This document shows positions 1 through 5,463 of a DNA stretch of 13,905 nucleotides, piece by piece. The notes beneath the pieces are model-generated. The model worked only from the letters and a program-made list of their open reading frames with translations, made no database searches and was not told the origin of the DNA. Made by a program: the position numbers and the translations under genes. Numbering within the stretch: the stretch's first letter is position 1; each line of letters begins with the position of its first letter. Source of the stretch: Flavobacteriales bacterium (GTDB lineage: Bacteria; Bacteroidota; Bacteroidia; Flavobacteriales; Flavobacteriaceae). The DNA is taken from positions 1-13,905 of the forward strand of contig JALVLX010000083.1 of the NCBI GenBank assembly GCA_027032855.1, given 5' to 3'.

Positions 1-134
1 TAAAAACACTCTGTTTTTTTTTTTTTAGTTTTTTGCTTTACATTTGTTGGTATAAAACCAAAATAACATTGCCTATGATAATTAAGTTTTAATAGTTTTA
101 AATTAGCCACTAATGCACAAATTATTGAATTAAT

Positions 135-258
135 AAAAGACGAAAAACACTAAATTTTAGGGAAAACAAATTAAGTCCGGCAATATTTGTCAAACGGTAT
201 CCTTTGTTTTGCAGACTAAAATTCAGTTTGAACACAAGAGTTCCGTTTTTCGTCTTTT
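135..258. repeat. 14-bp perfect inverted repeat with nested complementary arms
   Basis: AAAAGACGAAAAAC at 135-148 is exactly complementary to 245-258. Further in, CTAAATTTTAG (150-160) matches the complement of CTAAAATTCAG near 217-227 with one mismatch, and AAAACAAA pairs with TTTGTTTT. The result is a long, interrupted hairpin of about 124 bases. It could be a folded RNA domain or a small degenerate mobile repeat. I do not recognise the family. Confidence 0.55.
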
Positions 259-261
259 TAC

Positions 262-386
262 GTGAGTGCACCAAACTCATCAGAGTCATTCGTCCCTTAC
301 GAACGGGGATTCTAACCCATGGAGCTACATTTTCCGCAATACCCTGTTGATGTGTAGCTCCTTATTGTGTAACAGGTGGCGGTTAG
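262..386 (-). ncRNA. Candidate structured RNA 3' of rtcB
   Basis: On the rtcB strand, several perfect complementary segments lie within 125 bases: CTAACC/GGTTAG (381-386 with 312-317) enclosing GGAGCTACA/TGTAGCTCC (353-361 with 321-329), plus CCTGTT/AACAGG and TATTG/CAATA. Next come a 7-bp hairpin (288-304, loop AAGGG) and a 5-bp stem with a 7-base loop (263-279). Part of it reads like the 5' half of a tRNA: GCGGAAA followed by GTAGCTC and GGGTTAGAAT. There is no matching T arm or 3' acceptor strand, so it is not a functional tRNA. Some bacterial RNA-repair loci carry tRNA-mimicking Y RNAs beside rtcB, which makes this worth testing. Transcription is unproven. Confidence 0.35.
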
Positions 387-408
387 TTTCTTATGTAATA
401 CTTCTACA

Positions 409-1569
409 TTAACCTTTAATCACAGCCAAAGGTTGCAATTCCACTACAATATCAACCAAATCTTTCTGATTGTTCATGACCTCAAAGATGTCTTTGTAAG
501 CGCCTGCAGCTTCTTCCAAATCGGATTTGTGGCGTATGGCGTGCAAAATGTTTTGTTCTTCAAGCAAATTGATTTCTTCTTCCAGATTTAACTCGCGTTT
601 TGCTTGCTTTCTACCCAATTTTCTACCGGCACCGTGCGAACAAGACATAAAACTTTCCGGATTGCCTTTCCCTTTGACGATATATGATTTCGTACCTTGT
701 GATCCCGGTATCATTCCCAATTCTCCATCAAATGCTCTGGTAGCGCCTTTTCGATGTACTAAGACATTTTTTCCGAAATGATGTTCCCATGCGGCAAAAT
801 TATGAGGTTTGTTGATGATCTCATCTACTTCAAAATCGCCTTTTACTTCGTGCATGGCTTCCATCATTCTTTGCATCATCAACTTTCTGTTTGCCACCCC
901 AAAAGCGATACAATAATTCATCTCGTTCATATAATCATGTGCTTCTTGGGTTTCGATAGGTAAAAAAGCCAGTTCTTTATTTTTTTCCACTACCGAGAAC
1001 CAGCGTTCGTTGAGGCGTTGTGCCAATCTGTTGTAATGATTTGCCACTTTATAACCCAAATTTCGACTTCCGGAGTGTATCATAATCCAAATATAGCCAT
1101 CCGAACCACGCTGAATTTCGATAAAATGATTACCGCCTCCCAAAGTTCCCAGCTGTTTTAAAGCACTGTTATACTGATTTTTGACGATGTTTAATTCCTC
1201 ATGATTTTCAGGCATAAGCGCTTCGTCTTGCGCTTCTTTGTGATGATCAAAGCCTACCGGAATAGTTTGGCGCGCGATACCCAAAACTTTTTTGAGTTCT
1301 TCTGTAGAAATCTCTTTTAGATAGGTTTTTTGAGCAACCATACCGCAACCAATATCCACACCGACCGCGTTTGGAACAACGACACCGGAGGTAGCCAGAA
1401 TACTACCTATGGGCATACCGTATCCGACATGACTATCGGGCATAATGGCAATATGCTTGTAGGCAAAAGGTAAGTTTGCCAAGTTTCTTGCTTGTGCTAC
1501 TGCTTGTGGTTCCATATCGTTCAACCACATTTTAATAGGTAATCTTTCCGTGTTGACAACTTGTTTCAT
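409..1569 (-). CDS. rtcB: RtcB-family RNA ligase
   Basis: RtcB joins RNA 2',3'-cyclic phosphate or 3'-phosphate ends to 5'-OH ends, using GTP and Mn2+, in tRNA and RNA repair. The 386-residue product has the family landmarks: GVDIGCG with Cys75 as a metal ligand, GGGNHF with His148, HSGSRN with His165, KPHN with His257, and SHGAGR with His312, which corresponds to the guanylylated histidine. The length fits the short bacterial form. I chose the ATG at 1567-1569 because MKQVVNTERLPIK is the usual family N-terminus; a longer frame would start at a TTG and run into the structured leader. No archease, RtcA, PrfH or Rsr gene is visible, though the locus continues past the left edge. Leader and promoter elements are listed separately. 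Confidence 0.95.
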   Translation of the reverse strand: MKQVVNTERLPIKMWLNDMEPQAVAQARNLANLPFAYKHIAIMPDSHVGYGMPIGSILATSGVVVPNAVGVDIGCGMVAQKTYLKEISTEELKKVLGIARQTIPVGFDHHKEAQDEALMPENHEELNIVKNQYNSALKQLGTLGGGNHFIEIQRGSDGYIWIMIHSGSRNLGYKVANHYNRLAQRLNERWFSVVEKNKELAFLPIETQEAHDYMNEMNYCIAFGVANRKLMMQRMMEAMHEVKGDFEVDEIINKPHNFAAWEHHFGKNVLVHRKGATRAFDGELGMIPGSQGTKSYIVKGKGNPESFMSCSHGAGRKLGRKQAKRELNLEEEINLLEEQNILHAIRHKSDLEEAAGAYKDIFEVMNNQKDLVDIVVELQPLAVIKG

Positions 1570-1611
1570 TTTCTTAAATATTAGATTAATTTTCAATGTG
1601 TAATTTATCAA

Positions 1612-1683
1612 AGAGGCAGTAGAGACCGTAATTAATATGTATTTTCTTCCCCGATTACGACCTGCTCTCCTGCTACTGCCTCT
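1612..1683 (-). promoter_or_regulatory. Structured leader hairpin upstream of rtcB
   Basis: An 11-bp perfect stem (1612-1622 with 1673-1683, AGAGGCAGTAG/CTACTGCCTCT) closes a 50-base interior that holds a second 6-bp stem (CGTAAT 1627-1632 with ATTACG 1654-1659). It lies 42 bases upstream of the rtcB ATG and begins about 10 bases after the predicted transcription start, so it would form in the mRNA leader. Its GC content stands out against AT-rich surroundings. It might be a cis-regulatory RNA, a binding or processing site for RtcB itself, or a small RNA made from the leader. No known riboswitch was recognised. Confidence 0.55.
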
Positions 1684-1695
1684 CCCGGTAATTAC

Positions 1696-1715
1696 AGTGC
1701 AAATATATTTACACT
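1696..1715 (-). promoter_or_regulatory. rtcB promoter -7 box inside a near-palindrome
   Basis: On the rtcB strand, TATATTTG (1700-1707) matches the Bacteroidota -7 consensus TAnnTTTG and puts the transcript start near 1694. The box sits in a 20-base near-palindrome, AGTG-C-AAATATATTT-A-CACT, imperfect at only one symmetric pair. A second dyad (CGCAA/TTGCG, 1720-1734) overlaps where the -33 element would be. I see no good -33 match. These dyads are plausible operator sites. Confidence 0.4.
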
Positions 1716-1863
1716 ACTGCGCAATTATTTTGCGTAATAAAAAATATTTTTTGTATTTTTGAAAAATAATTTTTAACATGTTGATTTACAGTAGGTTATT
1801 TTTCATGTTTTTTGTAGCTTTTTTTGGTAGTGCAAAAAATTAATAACAAAATTATTATATAAA

Positions 1864-1920
1864 GGTGCCGAAGTAGGTCGCTGAGTGCCACGACAAGGGA
1901 GTGGTGTACCGAAGTGCCGG
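1864..1920. repeat. GC-rich intergenic repeat, GTGCCGAAGT/GGTCGCTGAGTG type
   Basis: This 57-base block is far more GC-rich than its flanks. It carries the phrase GTCGCTGAGTGCCACGAC and two copies of a CCGAAGT core (near 1868 and 1909). CCAC/GTGG can pair around a 9-base loop. It resembles the GGTCRCTGAGCG-type filler repeats found between genes in many bacterial genomes. The family assignment is from memory and was not searched. Confidence 0.45.
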
Positions 1921-1988
1921 TATCAAATAACAAAAAATAAAATAAGAAATTAGATTTTAGAAGGCAGAAATAGTCAGGCAATCAGTAA

Positions 1989-2054
1989 AACCATATAAGA
2001 CATAAAAGAACATAAAAGAAAAAACTTATATGAACTTTTGTGCCTTATATGGTT
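1989..2054. repeat. CTTATATGG hairpin repeat, copy 1
   Basis: AACCATATAAG (1989-1999) is exactly complementary to 2044-2054. Between the arms lie the direct repeats CATAAAAGAA and ACTTATATGAAC. The right half closely matches 8267-8296, so this is a dispersed family rather than a one-off hairpin. Confidence 0.5.
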
Positions 2055-2121
2055 CAAAAAAAACGAAAACCAGAAATCATTAACATCAAAAAACAAAATA
2101 TTCTATGAATTACAAAAAATC

Positions 2122-2148
2122 GCACTTGGCACTTTACCGCTTTCCACT
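2122..2148. repeat. 27-base dispersed repeat, copy 1 (inverted copy at 8114)
   Basis: This block begins GCACTTGGCACTTTACC and ends TTTCCACT. It is the exact reverse complement of 8114-8140 with no mismatch in 27 bases. A shorter relative lies at 4030-4047. It sits 26 bases before the WYL start codon. Confidence 0.75.
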
Positions 2149-2174
2149 AGGTACACAAATAACCAAAGAAAAAA

Positions 2175-3734
2175 ATGGCTTATAATAAGAATGCACTGAT
2201 ACGATACAAAACCATTGACAAATGTCTGCAAAACCGTTATAGGAAGTGGACGTTGGAAGACTTGATAGAAGCTTGTAGCGATGCTTTGTATGAATACGAA
2301 GGCAAGATGACCAATGTCAGTAAACGCACCATACAGTTGGATATTCAAAACATGCGTAGCGATAAATTGGGCTACAATGCACCAATCATTGTGGTTGACC
2401 GCAAATATTATACTTATGAGGACCCGGAATATTCTATTATGAATGTGGGGATAAGTCAGCATGATTTAGATAAGATTTCCGAATCGGTTGCATTTTTGAG
2501 CCAATTTAAAGGGTTTTCACATTTTAAGGCTTTGCAAGAAGTGGTTCAAAAACTGGAAGACCATGTATATTCGCATCAAACCAACACTCAACCGGTTATC
2601 GTCTTTGAAAAAAATGAAAACCTGAAAGGTTTGAATTTTTTGGACAGTTTACATAAACATATTTTGCAACATCACAGCATTACGATAACTTACCAATCTT
2701 TTAGAAGTCGTTATCCCAACACTTTCACGTTTTACCCTTATTTGTTAAAAGAATTTAGGAACCGTTGGTTTGTGATAGGGAGCCGGACAGATGGTGAGAA
2801 CATCGTAAACTTGGCTTTGGACAGAATAATCAATGTTGAAAAAAGCATAAAGCCGTTTGTGTCGTGTCAAGTTGATTTGAAAAAATACTATGATGTAGCC
2901 ATTGGCGTAACGGTCAATACTGACCTGAAAACCGAAACCGTTAAATTGTTTGTAGAGCGGAAAATGGCACCTTATGTTGAGACAAAACCTTTGCATCACA
3001 GTCAGCAAACGATAGAGCGCAACCAATACGGTATTGTTATCAGTTTGCAGGTGCAACATAATTTTGAGTTGGAAAAAGACATTTTAGGTTTTGGAGAACA
3101 GATGCAAGTCCTTGCGCCGGAACGCTTGAAAAGAAATATTTACAAAAGGCTGAACCATGCGATTGACAATTACAATACCAATCTCAGTAAAAAGAATATC
3201 AATGGCATTGTCGCAAAATTACAATACAAATCATTTGCGGTGGTCAATTTTGTTTATACCAAGCGGGAACTGCGAAAACTTTCAAAATTGATACACAATA
3301 ATATCAATGACAAAAACAAAATTGTGCCGTTTGATTTACAACAGTATAATGATATTGCACACATACTTTTGAACAGAAACATTGAAATGATACGGCAATT
3401 TTTAGATACATCAAACATTCAAAGCATAACATTTTATCCCAAGCCACCGCGAAAAGATTGGCATCAACGCACCGAATTTGAAAAAAATACGACAATCATT
3501 CAAGTCTATTTAAGTGGGAGATTTCATTCCGAACCAAAATTAAAAGTGGTGCCGGGAACCCATAAGCAAATTTTTCCGGCGGATAAAACGGAAATGATTA
3601 TCAACAATATTATTCCTGCGGAATGTCGTGTACAATTTGGTGGTATTATAATGACGAAAGCACATACTTTGCAACAGTACCAACGTCATACGGAAAAGGG
3701 TAGTGCTTATGTGGAGATAGTATTGACGGACTGA
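2175..3734 (+). CDS. WYL-domain regulator with a C-terminal PhyH-like extension
   Basis: This 519-residue protein is most likely a DNA-binding regulator that senses a ligand or nucleic acid through its WYL domain. Residues ~1-90 look like a winged helix (SKRTIQLDIQNMR, residues 49-61, as recognition region). A WYL domain follows at ~150-225, with ITYQSF, FYPYLL, RWFVIG (W198-F199-V200 as the WYL triad) and LALDRI. A WCX-like region covers ~255-335. Residues ~345-519 are an extension absent from ordinary WYL regulators. Its VVPGTHK (458-464), preceding WHQ (429-431) and GGIIMTKAHTLQ (489-500) resemble PhyH-type 2-oxoglutarate oxygenases, but the HxD motif reads HQR and the distal His aligns with Gln500. 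It may therefore be a non-catalytic sensor fold. No partner gene is adjacent. WYL regulators often control defence or stress genes; no target is evident here. Confidence 0.8.
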   Translation: MAYNKNALIRYKTIDKCLQNRYRKWTLEDLIEACSDALYEYEGKMTNVSKRTIQLDIQNMRSDKLGYNAPIIVVDRKYYTYEDPEYSIMNVGISQHDLDKISESVAFLSQFKGFSHFKALQEVVQKLEDHVYSHQTNTQPVIVFEKNENLKGLNFLDSLHKHILQHHSITITYQSFRSRYPNTFTFYPYLLKEFRNRWFVIGSRTDGENIVNLALDRIINVEKSIKPFVSCQVDLKKYYDVAIGVTVNTDLKTETVKLFVERKMAPYVETKPLHHSQQTIERNQYGIVISLQVQHNFELEKDILGFGEQMQVLAPERLKRNIYKRLNHAIDNYNTNLSKKNINGIVAKLQYKSFAVVNFVYTKRELRKLSKLIHNNINDKNKIVPFDLQQYNDIAHILLNRNIEMIRQFLDTSNIQSITFYPKPPRKDWHQRTEFEKNTTIIQVYLSGRFHSEPKLKVVPGTHKQIFPADKTEMIINNIIPAECRVQFGGIIMTKAHTLQQYQRHTEKGSAYVEIVLTD

Positions 3735-3750
3735 TAAAGAATGAATAAAC

Positions 3751-3779
3751 AAAAAAAGCCGCCCGAAAAGGCGGCTTTC
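3751..3779 (-). terminator. Intrinsic terminator of tRNA-His, shared with the WYL gene 3' end
   Basis: AAAGCCGCC (3755-3763) pairs perfectly with GGCGGCTTT (3770-3778) around a 6-base loop. On the minus strand the stem starts four bases after the tRNA-His 3' end and runs into seven T, a textbook intrinsic terminator. On the plus strand it follows the WYL stop codon by 20 bases but has only three T, so it would work less well there. Confidence 0.85.
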
Positions 3780-3781
3780 AG

Positions 3782-3856
<75 letters not shown>

Positions 3857-3870
3857 GTGTTTTGCGGTTG

Positions 3871-3878
3871 CAAATATA
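3871..3878 (-). promoter_or_regulatory. Putative -7 box of tRNA-His
   Basis: TATATTTG on the minus strand matches TAnnTTTG and ends 15 bases before the tRNA 5' end, so transcription would start about 8 bases upstream of the mature tRNA. No clear TTTG element is seen around 19 bases further upstream. Confidence 0.45.
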
Positions 3879-3926
3879 AGACTTTTTTGAAAATAAAAAA
3901 TATTTTTTTTGAGGAATTGATGATAT

Positions 3927-4087
3927 AAGTTGAAAGTTGAAAGTTGAAGGTTGAAAGTTGTGTTCATAGAGTATTTTGTGCTTTGATGATTGCTTATTGC
4001 TTCAAACTGGAATTCTGCTTTTTCGCTTTGCCACTTTCCACTTGGCATTAGAAAACTTTCAACTTTTAACTTTTCACTTTCAACTAG
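3927..4087. repeat. Inverted GTTGAAA tandem repeats
   Basis: Positions 3929-3960 hold 4.5 copies of a 7-base unit, GTTGAAA, with one variant. Positions 4054-4085 hold the complementary type (AACTTTC, CAACTTTTAAC, CACTTTCAACT). The two arms can pair imperfectly over about 32 bases around a 93-base spacer. The spacer contains GCCACTTTCCACTTGGCA (4030-4047), a relative of the 27-base repeat. The right arm lies next to the stop codon of the MerR-type gene and might help end its transcript. No gene lies between tRNA-His and 4088. Confidence 0.6.
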
Positions 4088-4088
4088 A

Positions 4089-4418
4089 TTAAAGGTTCTC
4101 TTTAATCTTTTGCAATTCCGCTTTGACTTTTTTCAAACGTTCTATCACACTGATATTTTTATTAATCTTTTGTCGTCCGTTTCTGATTTTATTCTTGGCA
4201 CCTTCTAACGTATAACCGTTGTCTTCAACCAGATTATAAATCAATTTGAAAGTTTCGACATCTTTTTTGGTATATAGACTTTCTCCTTTATTGTTTTTTT
4301 TTGGTTTGAGTGCAAAAGCAAATTCTTTACCCCAATATCTTATTTTAGAGGGGTTTACCTCAAAAGCTTTGGCCAGTTCGGCTGTCCGGTAATATATTTT
4401 ATCAGGTAAATCTTTCAT
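4089..4418 (-). CDS. Small MerR-family transcriptional regulator
   Basis: The 109-residue protein has the N-terminal winged-helix pattern of MerR regulators: YYRTAELAKAFEVNPSKIRYW (residues ~9-29) gives the helix-turn-helix, and FALKPKKNNKGESLYTKKDV (~34-53) the wing and following helix. A long basic helix (~85-109) could mediate dimerisation. There is no C-terminal effector domain and no cysteine, so a metal or thiol sensor role is unlikely. Its ATG overlaps the upstream peptidase stop codon by one base (TAATG), which suggests translational coupling. Its target is unknown; the short dyad between the peptidase gene and alaS is a possible site. Confidence 0.85.
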   Translation of the reverse strand: MKDLPDKIYYRTAELAKAFEVNPSKIRYWGKEFAFALKPKKNNKGESLYTKKDVETFKLIYNLVEDNGYTLEGAKNKIRNGRQKINKNISVIERLKKVKAELQKIKENL

Positions 4419-5389
4419 TAGTCAAGCGATTGATTTTCTTCCTTGGCCAATTTACGCAGACGCGCATACATTTCGGGGGTTAAGTCATTATAATAAAAGT
4501 TAATAGGGTTGACTTTTTTGCCATTCAAATGAACTTCATAATGACAATGCGGTCCGGCAGAAAGGCCGGTATTTCCGACATAGCCGATAAGCTGTCCTCT
4601 TTTGACTTTTTGTCCGTTTCTGACAGCCACTTTACTCATGTGACCGTAAAGCGTTTCATAACCGTAACCATGATTGATAACCACATGTTTGCCATATCCG
4701 TTAGCTTTCCATCCGGCATGTTTGACAACACCGTCAGCGGTGGCGTAAATGGGGGTGCCTGTTTTGGTCGTAAAATCCATACCATAATGAAAACGACGCG
4801 TTTTTAAAATAGGATGAATACGCCAGCCGTAACCGGATGCCATTCTTGTCAAATCCTTATTTTGAACAGGTTGAATAGCCGGCAAATGCGCTAGCATTTT
4901 TTCTTTGTTTTTGGCCAATTTAACCACTTCATCAAAAGATTTGGATTGAACAACCAGCTGTTTTTCTATTTTTTCAGCTTCCTGCATAGCATTTTTAATC
5001 AATTCGGTGTTGGGTTTACCGTCTAAGTTTTTGTACAAATCCGTACCACCATAACCGGCTTCCCTTACATCGTCGGGGATAGGGTCAACCGCAAAAATTG
5101 TCCGGTAGATATTATTATCCCGTTGTTTGATATCGTTTAATACCAACTGTATTTTTTGCATTTTCTTTTCCAGAAGCGCGTAATTGAGCTTTAAGTCTTC
5201 GTTTTCACGAATCAAATTCTTTTCCCTTGGTGTTTGAAAATAATCATTTGGTGACGATAATAGAATGATAATAGCAAGTACACCGGCAATTAAGCCTGCC
5301 AAAAAAAACATGATCCATTTTTTGGACTGTGATTCTACTTGTTTGTAGGAAAGCGAATCCGGATCGTAAATAAATTTCCGTTTAGCCAT
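4418..5389 (-). CDS. Membrane-anchored M23 (LytM-type) peptidoglycan endopeptidase
   Basis: The 323-residue protein probably cuts cross-links in periplasmic peptidoglycan. A short basic N-terminus is followed by one membrane segment at ~25-45 (WIMFFLAGLIAGVLAIIILL) with no cleavage site, so it should stay anchored in the inner membrane. Residues ~53-90 look like a coiled coil. The M23 domain occupies ~180-300 with all expected residues: H201 and D205 (HYGMD) and H283 as zinc ligands, H250 (YGH) and H281 (HCH) as catalytic histidines. It is therefore predicted to be active rather than an EnvC-like activator. It forms a two-gene unit with the MerR-type gene and diverges from alaS. Confidence 0.92.
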   Translation of the reverse strand: MAKRKFIYDPDSLSYKQVESQSKKWIMFFLAGLIAGVLAIIILLSSPNDYFQTPREKNLIRENEDLKLNYALLEKKMQKIQLVLNDIKQRDNNIYRTIFAVDPIPDDVREAGYGGTDLYKNLDGKPNTELIKNAMQEAEKIEKQLVVQSKSFDEVVKLAKNKEKMLAHLPAIQPVQNKDLTRMASGYGWRIHPILKTRRFHYGMDFTTKTGTPIYATADGVVKHAGWKANGYGKHVVINHGYGYETLYGHMSKVAVRNGQKVKRGQLIGYVGNTGLSAGPHCHYEVHLNGKKVNPINFYYNDLTPEMYARLRKLAKEENQSLD

Positions 5390-5398
5390 ATTTTGTAT

Positions 5399-5463
5399 TA
5401 TTTTTGTTGCCTAAATATGCGTTACAAAACGCACAGTTTTGCAAATTTAAAAAAAATATTTAA
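5399..5463. promoter_or_regulatory. Divergent promoter region with dyad between alaS and the M23 gene
   Basis: TATTTTTG at 5399-5406 is a candidate -7 box for alaS, giving a leader of about 50 bases. TAAATTTG on the minus strand (5442-5449) is a candidate for the M23 gene. Between them lies a perfect dyad, TGCGTT-ACAA-AACGCA (5418-5433), which could be an operator serving both directions or a small hairpin in either leader. No clear -33 elements were found, and no T-box is expected in this phylum. Confidence 0.4.

Larger units (their letters stand above)
1..408. other. Non-coding region downstream of rtcB
   Basis: No credible gene lies here; the only small reading frame in the area runs antisense to the rtcB 3' end. 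A run of 14 T lies near position 13. Positions 97-139 are AT-rich and carry the phrase TTAGCCACTAATGCACAAAT, which resembles short filler repeats I know from other Bacteroidota gaps. From about 135 to 386 the sequence is unusually rich in complementary segments, listed as separate features. They lie just past the rtcB stop codon on the same strand, so they could be an rtcB 3' untranslated region or a separate RNA. Confidence 0.6.
1740..2174. other. Intergenic gap between rtcB and the WYL gene
   Basis: No coding potential is seen apart from a short frame, antisense to the WYL gene, that I regard as chance. The gap is AT-rich and holds three repeat-like blocks: 1864-1920, 1989-2054 and 2122-2148. 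I found no convincing TAnnTTTG box in front of the WYL gene. Confidence 0.6.

Noticed and set aside
263..279. tRNA-Thr anticodon arm (5-bp stem, loop TTGGTGC on minus)
   Set aside because: No acceptor stem, D arm or T arm can be placed around it in tRNA spacing.
311..386. Integron attC-like site suggested by CTAACC...GGTTAG ends
   Set aside because: The ends do not fit the RYYYAAC/GTTRRRY core pattern, and no cassette genes or integrase are nearby.
1570..1611. N-terminal extension of RtcB by 14 residues
   Set aside because: It would need a TTG start, and the extra residues do not resemble RtcB; the ATG at 1567-1569 gives the normal family N-terminus.
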